Source: Tenodera sinensis
Taxonomy: Eukaryota > Arthropoda > Insecta > Mantodea > Mantidae
Direction: 5' to 3'
Length of the DNA stretch: 64,000 bases
Assembly: GCA_030765045.1 (NCBI GenBank)
Contig: CM060963.1
Location: 69,791,117-69,855,116, forward strand
A program made the translations under genes and the position numbers. Of this stretch, positions 22,363 through 34,299 are shown one piece after another. Under the pieces are notes generated by a model. That model was not told where the DNA came from. It searched no databases and worked only from the letters and a program-made list of their open reading frames with translations. Each line of letters begins with the position of its first letter. Position 1 is the first letter of the stretch.

Positions 22363-22848
22363 ATTACAACCGACACGGGGCGGAAATCCGCTGTGCTTCG
22401 ACCGGTAGCAAACACTAAGAAGGTAGCGTACTACTCTTATGCGTAACTTACGTAAACGAAGACAAATAGAAAGAAAGAAACGCTGTGTTAATGTGTAGCT
22501 CTCACCACGCCCTATTCTAACGTTTTACAAGCGGCCTTGACCATTTCTGAGAAGGATTCTTAGTTTGTTATTGCGCACTGTGTCAATTGGACATCGGAAA
22601 ATCCGAAAAGTTCCAAACTTCTCCACTGAACCGGTTGGTGTTGTAAGCCTATGCGCAACATTGACCCTTGCATCTAAACGTCACACGTTCGATTGCTGTG
22701 GGTGGCGGAGAAAGTGTCGTTTCTCTTATTCAGCGAAGAAATATTTTGAACCAACTTTCTTTGCTACACCAAGCACCATTTTGAGCAACTCAAGAATCCT
22801 CAAGACTCTGTGCTGCTTACAGTACTAGGCATTTGGCGAAGTTCACTT
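22363..22848. other. No supported gene
   Basis: An 87-codon ORF (22565-22828) has no recognised domain and is not supported. Confidence 0.4.
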
Positions 22849-22851
22849 TTT

Positions 22852-23714
22852 ACTTTCTCTACTACGTTTAGCAAAGTAGAGGAAGTATTGTATTCCAACC
22901 AAAAATTCAGTGTCGAGATTTCGCAGGAAATATATGTTTTGAGGCCCCCTGAATAAAAAGAAAAAACATTTTTAGAAGATGGCCCGTGTGTGTGTGTGTC
23001 TCTGTGTGTCTGTCAATCTTTGTACAGCATAACTCAAAAACGAAAAGTCTGTTAAAAACCAAACTTGGTATTTAAGTTTAATGTCTTTCAAGGACGTGAC
23101 ACGAAGATTTTGAAGAAAAGTGCTCCATCCTAAGCTAACCTTTACATGGAAAATGTTTCGAAAATTTTGTTTTTCTCGAAAAGCACTAACGATTTAGATT
23201 AAAGTGCTATGTCTGAGATATTTGTATGTCAAATAAAATTTATATCTTGAATTTTCTAGCTATAGCCCATGAAGTCCTATTTACTCTGGATCACTTTTTC
23301 ATAATTGGTATACCGTAAGAGACAGAGCAAATCTTACTCTACAAAAAATGTAGATCTCGCTAAAACACACAATTTAAGTCTAAATAATTTTTTTTAGAGT
23401 GAAACATTTCGGAGATATTCCTCGTTATTTGTGTAAATTTTGGAGAACTTCTACTTCTGCCAAATGGAACATCGCTATTCATTTTTATGTATTAACCGTG
23501 CAAGGAGAGCGGAACTTGAAAGCTTTAAAAGATTTGACTATCGCTCAAAGCCTACTGCATTCCAATATTCCCGTTGCACGTGCAAGAAAACGAGCAATAA
23601 GATAATTTCTGCAAACGTTTATCTCAACTAACACGAAGGAGATAGAAGAATAAGAGTTTGTAAGAATGGTTAGTAGAATAGTACAGAAAGTCATGTGAGT
23701 GCAACATATCAGAT
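22852..23714 (+). repeat. Family A, full-length copy
   Basis: Runs from ACTTTCTCTACTACG through a short GT tract (22985-23010) to GTAGAGAAAGT-equivalent 'gtacagaaagtcatgtgagtgcaacatatcaga'. It is preceded by TTTTT and followed by TTTTT, compatible with a T-run target. ORFs of 63-68 codons within it recur in other copies only by shared sequence. Confidence 0.85.
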
Positions 23715-23759
23715 TTTTACTAGTAAGTTAGGATTTACTGCATTATTTCACTCTGCTTG

Positions 23760-24370
23760 TCAGAAGTAGCTCCGTGGATCAAACTGAAGAAATAACAATT
23801 GGTCAGAGAATTAGGCAAAGCGATTCCTTTTTAATCTTGTAATGGACAAATTAATTGAATATCTGCCAAAAGAGTGGGGATACAAGATGGGCAACACACA
23901 AAAAACTAAATGCCTAACAGTATCAACAGAACCACTCAGATGCATATTAGAAGTGGAAAGAAAAATTATTGAACAGGTTTCAGATTTTAATTATTTAAGT
24001 ATTCACACAACAAGCACCAAAAATTTAAATCGAGAAGTAAAAACGCATGTACTGTGATTTGACAATATAAAGAACAAATCAAGGAACAACTTCATTAGAC
24101 AAAATACACAATAGAGAAATCAGAGAAAATTGCCAAATTCAGGATATAACAAAATTTGTTAATGAGCGACGGAAATACTGGAAAGAACACATTAACAGGA
24201 TGGGAAACAACCGTCTATTAAAAGGAGACAAAGAAGGCAGACCTGTAGATGGGAAAAGGACAAGAGGAAGACGTGCTAGGAGATGGACTGATAGCATTTA
24301 TAAATCAGCCGAGGGATAAAAGGGGAAATGAACAGGATATTATCCTATATACAAAGAAGAAGAAGACCAC
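23760..24370 (+). pseudogene. LINE reverse-transcriptase relic with internal deletion
   Basis: Frames give ITIGQRIRQSDSF (RT 'G.RQG.S' region), MDKLIEYLPKEWGYKMGN, then directly TQKTKCLTVSTEPLRCILEV and ERKIIEQVSDFNYLS (YLG-like region), and finally RKYWKEHINRMGNNRLLKGD and GRPVDGKRTRGRRARRWTDS, the Arg-rich tail of insect LINE proteins. The catalytic YADD segment that should lie between the first two blocks is missing, so this is an internally deleted copy with stops. Confidence 0.7.
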
Positions 24371-24639
24371 GTCGTGCAGAACCTCTTCACCTTGTTGCTT
24401 CTTGTTGCTCCGTTGGGTAGTTATTTGCAAAAAAAGAAATTAGTTGCAATTACACCCCCATCAACATACTTATATAGGTGTAAGCGCCAATATCAGTAGA
24501 CTCGTCGATATGAAGTTAATTACAAATTCGGGTAGTCCGGCACTTATTTTGATAACCAGACTATATCCCGCTTTTGTTGTATTTTCTTATACAGTTGATC
24601 CGTATAAATTTACAGATTGTAAATTTAATTTACATTTAT

Positions 24640-25110
24640 CTGTACATAGTTCAGTGTGTTCTCCACATGTAGAGCACTCTGTCTCTGGTAGAGCAGGCGT
24701 CTGTCACCTTGTTGGCCCATGTCCAGTTCCCTGGTACTTATAATTTGGTAGGTAGTCTGATTCTGTAGGCAGTAGGCAGTACAAGTTCTGGTTGTCTGTG
24801 TGAGCTGACATTCCCATACCGCGTGATCAGGTGTTTCCCTAGCCTTGCGTCTGCTGGAATCTTTGTCATTGAGTTGGAGTCGATAGAGGTAGGAAGCATA
24901 TGGACAGTGTTCTGTCAGGTCAGGCCACGTGCTGGTTGCAGGTGCTTCATTGTTTTTCTAAGTTCGGAAGAATGTTATACAATGGTCATTCAGTTGCGCT
25001 TGCGTACCACTCCTGCTGCCACTCAGAGACAAGGTGTTCTTAGATTTCAATTCGTCTCTCACTGGAGCACCAGTTGGCAAGTTATCTGAAGTGAGAACTT
25101 CGGAGTGCTC
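24640..25110 (-). pseudogene. LINE C-terminal relic (RNase H/zinc-knuckle tail type)
   Basis: Minus-strand frames give EEWYASATE, STCNQHVA, 'LSICFLPLSTPTQ', ETPDHAVWECQLTQTTR. The order (hydrophobic 'EW...T...LY', 'LTGHGPY..YL.R'-equivalent, 'TPDH.V..C') is that of the tail of I/R1/Jockey-group LINE proteins. Several stops and frame changes. Confidence 0.5.
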
Positions 25111-25344
25111 TTCAGTTTCTTCTTCATAATGTGTTTAAGAATATGCCACTAACATGATTAGACACGTCACTAGCTCGGCAGCTGATTGTGTAAACAAATA
25201 GGAGTTTTTAAAATTTCAGTAGATTCCTAAACCTATTTTTACCATTTGTTTACACGTGTGCATTAACACCGTTTCTACTAATGAGTGCCTTTATTATTTT
25301 TATTTATTTGTTTGTTCGTTCATTTGTTTGTTTGTTTATTTATG

Positions 25345-25770
25345 CATAATTACGATTACGGTTCACTCTTACGGTTTACCAATTATGCAAAAATCATCCA
25401 GAATGAAGAGGACTTCAAGGGTAGTCCCAGAAAATTCAAAATATACATTTCATTTGTAACGACAATTATTTTAAAGATACGGTGTGTTAATCAAAATTGT
25501 TTAAGCCATTTTTGAGAAAATTAACATTTTCGAAAAATGTTCCATATATAGGGAGTTCAAATAGACAGAGAGAGCATACAGACATTTAGACAGACAGACG
25601 TTTAAACAGACAGACATTTAGACAGACAGACATTTAGACAAAGGGCGCACACAAACACACACAGGCCTTTTCCTAAAAATTTTTTGGGAGTTCCAAAACA
25701 TGTATTCTCGTTGAAATCTCAATATGTAAAATACCATACTTCCCTTACTTTAAGTATGTAGTAGAGAAAT
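25345..25770 (-). repeat. Family A copy, inverted, with 18-bp tandem expansion
   Basis: Matches the reverse complement from the 'cttacggtttaccaattatgcaaaa' segment to the 5' end 'cttactttaagtatgtagtagagaaat'. At the microsatellite site it carries ACAGACAGACATTTAGAC units (25562-25640, about four) instead of CA repeats. Confidence 0.75.
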
Positions 25771-25837
25771 AAATACACACAAGAAGAATGGGGGAAAATG
25801 GTAACAAATTTAAATTGTTTTAGTAATAAAACGTAAC

Positions 25838-26160
25838 CTCATGGCACAACAGTCCATCCGGATTAAGGGCTATTGCCCAACTGCTGCATCTCCCCCCCCC
25901 CCCTGCCCATCACAGGCGTCATGAGTGGGGTGCCATACTGGAGGTGGGACGTGGTCAGCACCCTGGTCCCTCCCGACTGGTTATGTGGTCTTCTCAACCA
26001 GGGGCCGCGACTTTTCAATCAAGTAGTTTCTCAGTTGGCCCCTCATGGACCTAATGAGACTGAGTGCACCCAGGGCCAGGTCTTCCAGCTGGAGAAAATC
26101 CCCACGAAGATACCTGGAATCGAACCCGGGTCCCCCACTTGATACTACCACCGCGCTTAG
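25838..26160 (-). repeat. tRNA-derived SINE, type 2
   Basis: Reverse-complement relative of 16020-16330. Shared blocks include 'tatgtggtcttctcaacca', 'cttttcaatcaagtagttt.tcagttggcccctca' and a B box (complement of GAATCGAACCCGGGTCC). The minus-strand head is near 26150. Confidence 0.75.
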
Positions 26161-26199
26161 AAGACGACGGTTTTAGTAACATTAATGCTTATTCTTTAG

Positions 26200-26400
26200 G
26201 AACAGGGGAGGCGAGGAGTGCTGCTAGGCTGAGAATAGCCCGAGAGGTGTCATACGTATACCTGCCCTTGTCAGGACTTAACCACTAATATGACGGGGTG
26301 TGGGGTTTGCAGAATAGCGGGGTAGTGACAGAAGGTAGCAAGATTTGCTCCTCAACAGGAGCAGGTCAGGGTCCAACGGTTCTTGTGCACCGCTGGTGTG
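26200..26400 (-). repeat. Repeat E (one of two copies)
   Basis: Reverse complement of 44560-44715. Shared blocks: 'caccagcg.tgcacaagaacc', 'aggagcaaatcttgctacct', 'ctgcaaaccccaca', 'agtggttaagtcctgacaag.gcaggtat'. Class unknown; I see no tRNA-like head or terminal repeats. Confidence 0.65.
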
Positions 26401-26704
26401 CTTTAGGAACAGATTTGTGTAAAACACGTTTATTTCAATGCGTCTGAAAGAACTAAGTGATGACGTAACTCTTAAGCCGAGTTACATCTCGCTGAAAGAC
26501 TTGGCAGGGAATTGGCACGTTTCCCGAAATCTCTACTCTCTCTTTGTGCCACATTTACCAAAATTGCTACAAAGTTTCGTGTTTGCGTTTGAGCATTATT
26601 TTGGAATTACGTATTAAAATATGTTCCCTGAAGTTATATTTTAAACATTTTTCAGCATTTTAAATGCTCTTTACCATGAAACTTATCAGTGTGGCAATCT
26701 TGCT

Positions 26705-26894
26705 TTATCTACAGGCTATCTATTGATTTTCTTAGCAACGGCTCATGAAATGTTTCGGATATTAGAATAGCAAATGAAATGTATATCTTGAATTTTCGAG
26801 GAATACCCTAAAAGCTATCTTTATTTTTAATGAATTTCATGTAATTTACAAACTAAAAGAAATAGGTAAAACTGCCATATGAAAATGTAGATCT

Positions 26895-26895
<1 letters not shown>
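26705..26895 (+). repeat. Family A fragment ending in an A-run
   Basis: Matches the middle of family A ('tttcggatattagaatagcaaatgaaatgtatatcttgaattttc' to 'aaaatgtagatctc'). It ends exactly at the point where other copies read 'gatctcgctaaaacac', replaced here by a long A-run. Confidence 0.65.

Positions 26896-26938
<43 letters not shown>
26896..26938. repeat. (A)43 homopolymer
   Basis: Uninterrupted A-run following 'gtagatctc' of family A. Not preceded by LINE sequence, so it is better explained by expansion of the family's own A-rich site than by a retroposon tail. Confidence 0.85.
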
Positions 26939-26940
<2 letters not shown>

Positions 26941-27309
26941 GGTATAGTTTTTCCTAAGGTTTTTAATATTGTAGCATGCAACAAGCGCGTAATGATAGTA
27001 ATTAAGATGCGAGTTTCATAATATTCACAGAGCGTCTTATTTGCCATTATACTCAAATTTCATACGACTACTTATACTCGACCACGAGTCAAGTTGAATT
27101 TGTTATTCGGTTGTACATACGAGAATCGTGGCTACGCCTTCAACTTTTATTATTATCTTGGCCTTGACACAATGATACAGAGTATATATATGTGAGAAGA
27201 CAAATTTAATTTATTGGTATTTTATTTGCAATATTAAAATTAATTATGAAATAAATAGAGTAGCTTTATTTCATTTTGGCTGCGTGGAAATGTGTGCAGA
27301 CGGCATACC

Positions 27310-27455
27310 ACATGCGGATCTTTTGATTGGTGGTTAACAGTTCTTATGAATACGTGCACCTTTGATTGGTGGGTTAGCAGTGTCATTATGAATTGGTACA
27401 CCTTTGATTGGTGTATTAGAAGTGTCGTTATGAGCTGGTGCACCTTTGATTGATG
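27310..27455. repeat. 42-bp minisatellite, about 3.5 units
   Basis: Tandem units beginning CACCTTTGATTGGTG and ending about TATGAATTGGTA, with 80-90% identity between neighbours. A minus-strand ORF reads it as repeats of HQSKV, which is not evidence of a gene. Confidence 0.75.
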
Positions 27456-27894
27456 GAAGGAGTGGATATATAGAGGTTCATTACAGTGGCGTATAAGCGC
27501 TACATTATGGCATGGTCGAGCATATAAAACTAAAACTCATGTGGTACATTCATGTGACTTTCTCTGTTCCTTGTAATCTCTGTTACTATTCATATGAATC
27601 GCGATTCTTCCATTGTCATTTGTTCATCAAGATGTTTGGCCAGAAATAAGTTGAAGTTTAGTGGAATTAATTTCTATGTGCTTATACACAAGATACTGAG
27701 CTGTTACGATTCGCTTTAATTTGTCAAGAGATCATGGAGGTAAAAACAATAGCGATCAAATTATTTCTTACTTTGGTAAAGTATAAATGTATTATACTTG
27801 CTGCAAGAAACATTTCGAAGTTCTGGGGAAAAAAGCTAAGGTTAAGGTGTGCATTTTAATAATCTTCTGAGTTTTTATCCTCAAACACGTTTTT
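27456..27894. other. No gene seen
   Basis: AT-rich, with a short stretch ('tcatgtgactttctctgttcct') that may be an eroded family A end. Confidence 0.35.
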
Positions 27895-28262
27895 TCCTGT
27901 CTCGTATGGTTTTCCAGTTAAACACAGTTTTGAATATTCACTAAAAATAAGGAGTTCACAGGCTATTCCGAGAAAATTTTGGATATACAGTTTGTTAAAT
28001 TAATGTCACGAACATAATATTGTACTTTAAACAAAATTCTTAGAGCAGTTTTTAGGAGAATAAAAAATAAATGCAATTTTTCGATGTAAAGCGAGGTTTG
28101 GGGTCGGGGTTTATTGTGAAAATCTTCGTTTCCCATCCTTTAGAGATGCAGAACATAAACATAAACCTTGTTTGTTTTTTAGTTATGCTGTTCACACACA
28201 AAACAACTTTTTCGAGAATGCTTCAGAGAACTCCAAAACGTGCATTGCCAATGTAAAGAAAG
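27895..28262 (-). repeat. Family A copy, inverted, degenerate
   Basis: Follows the reverse complement from 'ctcgtatggttttccagtta' through 'gttatgctgttcacacac' to 'ccaaaacgtgcattgccaatgtaaagaaagta'. High divergence; CA tract short. Confidence 0.6.
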
Positions 28263-28379
28263 TAAACGGTTCACTGTCCTAAGCATAAGCATGTTGGAAT
28301 AAATATAGCAAAGGCATGTAGCTTTATTTGAAATTATTTCTAGCCAAACAAATTCCTGGAGTTGTAGGCCATGATCTTC

Positions 28380-28550
28380 TAGGCCGTCGGAATTTTCGTG
28401 AGAACACTTCGACCGGCCACTGCCAGTGAAGACGTGTACCATAGAAATAGAGGAAACGTCTGAGAAGCCCAGTAGCCCAGTCTGGCCTACAAGCCCAGAA
28501 TTAATTTAACTAGTATCAATAGCGGCCGTGAAAGCCTACGAACCTTGATT
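28380..28550 (-). repeat. Copy of the GGCTTTCACGGCCG repeat
   Basis: On the minus strand: TAGGCTTTCACGGCCGCTAT, TGATACTAG, 'ctgggcttgtaggcc', 'ctactgggcttctcagacgtttcc', matching the order of blocks at 16950-17030. A Penelope-like terminal region is one possible reading, not shown. Confidence 0.5.
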
Positions 28551-29895
28551 TCGATAGTGTTATTAAGGCAGGATTTGAAGCATCACTTTTGAAACGAATA
28601 GTCCTACAATATTCAGAAGCAATGCAATTTTTTGTTGGAATACAATTTTTCTTTTGTACCGTACAGAGGAAGTGAAAATGGGAATGTTGAACTTGCAAAC
28701 ATTCTAAGTTTTGCCGAAAGTTTCAATTCAAGGGGTCAAAATAGTTAACAGAGCAATTCACGTAATGCAAAACACTATCACTAAAAGCGTTTGAAATAAT
28801 TGTAGTGTGAATTGCAGTGCTATGCAGGAGACTATTTAGTTGCATGCATTAAGTCCGAAAACTAACAATGCCTATTAAAAGAATAATTAGCAACTCATTG
28901 GGAATATCAAAGGTGCAACTACTTTCCTAGGAAAAGGTCAGTGGGACAAACTGACCATCGACTTCATATATTATCATCCCTTTTGTCGTTTCCAGACAGC
29001 ACTGTGAACCCTGATAGCACCTGTCTAACAGTGTTTACATTCTCCTCTGTTTTATATTCTTTGCGATAATGGTTTGGGAGTAGATAAAGTGAAGCCAACT
29101 CCTCAGATATTCCTATGCCTGAAGATAAGGAAATGCTTTGTTCCTTATTGTATTATCTTTAGGTAATGTTTTCTCATAAAAACTGAAACGTGCACCAGAC
29201 TTTCACATAAATGGAGTTACAAAATAAAAAAGAAATTGCAGGTCTAAATAATCAATGCAAAAAAGAAAAAACTAATAAAAACGCCTATAGTACTTTTACC
29301 TTTACCCCCACATGCATGAAAGAAAACTTTTCCATTGAACCTGTGGACAACTTTCTTCTCCAATTCGTGCTTATTTGTGTTAAAAGAAGTCAGAATATTT
29401 GAGAGCCAAGGAAGAATAATACTAATTATTTCTTCAGTGGCTTTCCAGCAACTTTAAATAAAAACAAACAACTAGCATATCTTTCAAAATTAGTATAATG
29501 CAGTAAGAAGCAAAACTTCTCAGTTACTTAATTGTCAATCATTGGGCACTTTGTGACGTTATCTCTTTTGTTTCTCGGCGTAGAGAGAACTCGGTAGGAA
29601 GCGTAAAGCACGTGAGGCAGGGGGTGAAGGGAAAGTTGCTCATGTATAAGGGAAGGGCTAATGGGGCAAGGTTAATGCATGTTGTATTTTGCTTGGGATT
29701 ATAAAACACAACGCAGCCAACCTGCACTTTGTTTGCCTTCGCATCCATCTTCGAGTCACCAGAATTACTCCGTTGCTGCATTCTTCATTCTTAGGTCACA
29801 AAAGTTCTGTGACGTCACTACTCATCCACTTCCCTGGCCGTGGTATATGTTTTTTTTTTTTAAACACACATGACATTTGGTACTCAATGACCATT
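28551..29895. other. No supported gene
   Basis: Unique-looking. 29540-29830 is less AT-rich and contains TATAAAACACAACGC (29700), but no coding frame or conserved start supports a promoter there. Confidence 0.35.
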
Positions 29896-29899
29896 TAGC

Positions 29900-30105
29900 C
29901 ATCCAGATGATTGTTTTTCTATGCAGTTCAAACACACGCTCACACCCAATTACTCTCGCAGTCATACTTCCAGGCACGCGCGCACACACGCACACCCATA
30001 ACACCACAAATATCCAAGCCCGAGGCGAGACTCGAACCCGCAATCCTCTATGAGGCGGAGCGCCAAAGACATACGCTTTAGCAAACACAGCAATGCGGGC
30101 CTTCG
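29900..30105 (-). repeat. tRNA-derived SINE, type 4
   Basis: Minus strand: GGCCCGCATTGCTGTGTTTG, A-box-like region, then B box GCGGGTTCGAGTCTCGCC at tRNA spacing, followed by a CA/GC-rich body ('cacgcgcgcacacacgcacacc' on plus). The acceptor ends do not pair as a functional tRNA would. Confidence 0.65.
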
Positions 30106-30394
30106 TATATGAATTGTCTCAAAAAAGAAAGCAAATCTTATGTGAAAATGTTTGAATTATTTTTTTAACACTTTCACTAATGCAATCATTCTCATTCTTC
30201 TTTATTAAACGTTCATTGTATAACCTTCGATTTATACATTACAAAATATACAGAGTGGCCGTTTTATGGTTCGGCCGCCGGTATACAAACTGCAGGCGTC
30301 AGATTTTATTTTGCTCTTCGCATAAAGAGCAGAATTGGAAAGTCATCATGTAATAACTGGCTTTGCAGGGATTGTACTATCACTACAGGTTAGA

Positions 30395-30522
30395 TACTCG
30401 AATGAAGATTTATCTGTGTATACAAGAATTAAATAGAATATAAGATTTTCTAACAATAGTTTGTGGATTCTACAATGTAGCATATTAAATTGAGAAAGTT
30501 ACGTATATTCAACACATCAGCG
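30395..30522 (+). repeat. Family A 3'-end fragment
   Basis: Diverged match: 'acaagaattaaatagaatataag ... gagaaagttacgtatattcaacacatcag'. Confidence 0.5.
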
Positions 30523-31354
30523 TTTCTTCCCCAGCAGACATAATTTAATGGTAACCAGGCTCCAAGTTTGCAAAACTGTTTATGTAAAAACATATTCATT
30601 CCTGGCACTACATATTTCGAAACTTCAGCTTAATGCCCAAGATGAATAAAGCTGAACTACACCAAACTATGAAATTTATGGTGCGAGAAGACAGAAATGT
30701 GAACAGGAATGCTAGTAGTTTCTAACTTAATTTCCGTCCCAACTCCCTCGCCAAGTCCAACTTGATACTTGACTCCTCTACTGCCTGAATTACATGAAAG
30801 GAAGTAGCAGGAGTTACACAAATTTGCATTATAAAAAAGCAAGTTCATGGAGGCAAGCAAGAGTAGTTCTTTTGTGCACACTAGCTCAAGAAACCCTAAA
30901 TTTTGAAAAGTGGCGGTCGAGCGACGAAAATGTGTAATTTATGTTTGTGCCATAAACGGCACATGACGTATGCTACTGTGACGTACATGAGAAGGTATTT
31001 TGTTTTGTGAAGATGCAGTGATGTCACTCTCCTTTAAACCGGCCACCAAATACATGTTACCTAGCATTAGCATTTTTATTTATTTAGTTACTTTGAGAAA
31101 CAAGCAACTCTTATGAACAATTGCGGGAAAACAAGGAAATGATGAAATTAGATTTTGTATTTAAGGAAGTGGAAAATAATTGCTATCCTAAACATTTAGT
31201 TGAAACTATTAAATAACTCTCTAGAGGTACAAGAATAATAATCAGCTTAGGTCCGAGCAGACAGATACGTCGCATAATAACTAACCAAGGATTGAGAGAA
31301 GGTTGTGGTCTATTGCCCACGCTTTTTTGTATCTACATATATTGACGACATAAT
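30523..31354. other. No gene seen
   Basis: Unique-looking AT-rich DNA. A stretch near 31200-31345 ('ctctagaggtacaagaat ... aggttgtggtctattgcccacgctttttt') could be LINE-derived, but the translation is too broken to call. Confidence 0.35.
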
Positions 31355-31516
31355 TAGTAAATGGAAATAGTCGAGCGGTTAGATCGTTCTCCTATCACCA
31401 AGGAGGCCCGGGTTTGGTCTCAGGGACCCACATGTGGTATTTGTTGTGGGCGAAGCTACGTCTGGGCGGGTTTTCTCCAAGTTCCCTGGTTTCACCTACC
31501 ACTCATTCCACCAAAT
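31355..31516 (+). repeat. SINE type 1, head and body
   Basis: TCGAGCGGTTAGATCGTTCT with a B-box region GGCCCGGGTTTGGTCTCAGG, then the type 1 body ('acatgtggtatttgt', 'cgtctgggcgggttttctcc', 'tttcacctaccactcattccacc'). It is cut where the AC tract starts, so its tail is lost or replaced. Confidence 0.75.
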
Positions 31517-31519
31517 GCT

Positions 31520-31727
<208 letters not shown>

Positions 31728-31729
31728 TA

Positions 31730-31918
31730 GATATAAACATTTGCAGAAATTATCTTATTGCTTATTTCCCTGTAGGTGCAAGGGGAATATGGGAATAGAG
31801 TAGGCTTTCAGCGTTCGTCAAATCTTTTAAAGCTTTGAGATCCCATTCTCTTTGCACGGCTAAGATATAAAAAAGGAATAGCGATCTTCCATTTGACGAA
31901 AGTTTAAGTATTCCAGAG
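31730..31918 (-). repeat. Family A 3' part, inverted
   Basis: 'ataaacatttgcagaaattatcttattgcttatttccctgtaggtgcaagg' through 'attctctttgcacggctaagatata' to 'gatcttccatttgacgaaag', the reverse complement of the family 3' third; its own extreme end is missing. Confidence 0.75.
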
Positions 31919-33245
31919 AGAATAGATTGCTTCATTGCCAGGTTTAGTCATGAAAGTTTATGATTCAGTTCTTTCTTTCTTTTCTTTTAAATTTTTAACA
32001 AATCTATTATCAAATGAAATGACTTAAATGTACAACCAGTTCTAAATGAAACACTGGAAACAAATGCTTCGTTATTTTTACCGTTTTCACTAAACTTTGA
32101 ATTGGTTTTTGTCTGCTAAAGCACAACATGGTAACTGCATGCGGAGCACATGGTTGTCACATCTCTATTATGTTATGTTTCGTATTGGTCTTGTTTAGAA
32201 TCGAATAGTTGGAGGTTAAAGTGTGTTTACTGATGATTATTCTTTCACTTTAGTGTGCTGTATTATTAGCAAAAATGGTAGCAACGTCACCAGAGCGTTA
32301 TAATATGAAGAGTTCGTAAAGTCCGCTACAATGTTGCAACACTGCACGTCCAAACACGTGATGCGGCCTGAATATCTGTTACAACACGAAGAAGATAGAG
32401 GAATCAGAGTTTGTAACAATAGTTAGTACAAGAGTAGAGAAAGTCATGTAAGTGCAACACATTTTTAAAATACAGTTTTTATATAAGTATAGGTATTTAT
32501 TTATGCACATTCAGAATTCTGCCACATAATTGCAAAGAATCGGATTCTTTTTAATAAGAGCAAATACCGACACTGCATGTCTAATAATGTGTGGTGTTTG
32601 CCATTAGTGTATGTTTTAGAAATAGAAAATATTTCATATCATATCGAGGTTTTATCGGTATTTACTTCAGTTTTCAGCGCTAGAATTAAATTATTACATT
32701 AGGATAAAAGTGAATTCATTCAGATTAATTGGATTTAATGTTTGCTGTAAATTTAAACTATCAACTAAAGTCCCATTCTTGAGTACTGATTGCGGAATTG
32801 ATAGTGTTTTATTTAAAGATGCCCAGTTTTTAAGGTATTTTGGAATGAATAAATAAAATGAATAAATAAAAAATAATATAGCTATCCTGTAACTTATTAC
32901 CCGTTTTTCTGCAAAATATAAAAATTTTAAAGTCACAAGCCTATTTTTAAGTCGAAGGTTCTGGTAAACAAGTTGGTGTCATTTATTTTGGTTCTACGGA
33001 TTATTTATGCAGCAATTGCTGCAAGTCACCTAGAGTATTTTGCAAGTCAAAGAAATGTTTCGTGATTGTAGAATCTAATTTTATCTCCTCTTTTATGTAA
33101 ATAAAACGAAAGCTGAAATACAGATATAGAATACGGACATAAGACAAAGATAATATTATCTAGGAGCTTGATAACTCCGGAGAATTAAAAGTAAAGCACC
33201 TAGATATATACATAATTTGAAAGTTATTGAAAGGCGGAGTTATTA
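31919..33245. other. No gene; one small family A end
   Basis: AT-rich. Contains a 3'-end family A fragment at about 32385-32465 (+) ('acacgaagaagatagaggaat ... gtagagaaagtcatgtaagtgcaacacattttt'). An 80-codon minus ORF at 32694-32936 has no recognisable domain. Confidence 0.5.
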
Positions 33246-33249
33246 TTGT

Positions 33250-34035
33250 AGATTTTGAATTAAATTTTGAATTGGCATGTTTGAGGAGGAGAATCTAATT
33301 GCCGAAGATTGATTGAAAGGTGCTTTAATTTGCTCATAGAAGTTGTTCACCTTTAACAAATAATTGTGAGTAGGACAGCCTTTGTAGTTGCCAGTGTGCT
33401 GTCCCTTGCAGTTTACACATTTTGGGGGATGTTTGATACAAGGCTACAATTTTTTTGTAGAATGATGCCCATCGGTCTTAACGGGAGGATGTTTGTGATA
33501 ATTTTTGAGTATCCATATTATTGGCAATTTGAACACTGAATTACCGTGCAGTGGCTTTGGAGGTTTTATTTTGATTACTGCACAGCGTAATCTAGTTAAA
33601 TCATAATCTGCATTTATTAGATATGCTTTTAAATCAACAAGGAAAAGCGGCAGTGTGATTTTAGTGACCGAGTGATAAACAGGAATCATTTGCACTGGAT
33701 CATAACTGTGAGAACGCAGTGCGTTCATAAATGAATCTTTGTCATAGGTAGGGTGCAAACCCCGAACCACCACACGAATATGTTTCCTTTTTCATTTGGT
33801 AAGTGTGTACCCTGCCTTGTGTGTAGCAAAATATTCGTTGTTTTTCTGTAGCCTTCAACGGAACCGAAGCATAATTTAACCTTATTTTAAACAGTCAAAT
33901 GTTTGAGGTTGCCAACATTTAAATTACTGATGCATTACTTACATAGATCGGTGGTGGTTTTGATGGTTTATCGTTGTTGGCAGCAGAACCTTGAAGTTCA
34001 GCACTATCCGGTAGGTTCTCCAGAGGTGCAAAGGA
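33250..34035 (-). pseudogene. Jockey-type LINE ORF1 (gag-like) relic
   Basis: Open part 33444-33773 reads VVVRGLHPTYDKDSFMNALR and TKITLPLFLVDLKAYL, the RNA-binding region conserved in Jockey-clade ORF1 proteins. A frame change later gives HPPKCVNCKGQHTGNYKGC, a zinc-knuckle typical of these proteins, then NNFYEQIKAPFN. Upstream, PPPIYVSN at about 33950 and further stops complete the order PPPIYV - RGLHP - LPLF.VDL - PPKCVNC.G.H. Stops and frameshifts make it dead. No ORF2 follows on the same strand. Confidence 0.8.
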
Positions 34036-34299
34036 TTTTCAGAAGTAAAAGGTGAAACGTTGATATGATCGCTTCTTCTCCGTTTGGTTGCATTTTTAAA
34101 TGTCTGGTCCATTTTTTGGTTATGAAATCAAATACGGATATAGAAGTACAATTTAACGCAGTATTACTTAGCACGCAGTATATTTATACTCCAGTTTACA
34201 TAATAAACCGTAAAAACCTATTAAAACTACAATATGCACATAATAAGACGAACACCAAGTCAAATATATTGCAAACAATCGCATTGATTTTCTTACTGC

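Noticed and set aside
26853..27056. Minus-strand ORF with poly-Phe
   Set aside because: Produced by the A43 homopolymer in family A.
27310..27455. CRISPR-like regular repeats (also 55301-55645)
   Set aside because: Units are directly adjacent without unique spacers and diverge between copies; the genome is eukaryotic. These are minisatellites.
29690..29830. TATA-box promoter at 29700
   Set aside because: TATAAAA is frequent at this base composition; no coding frame or conserved initiator follows.
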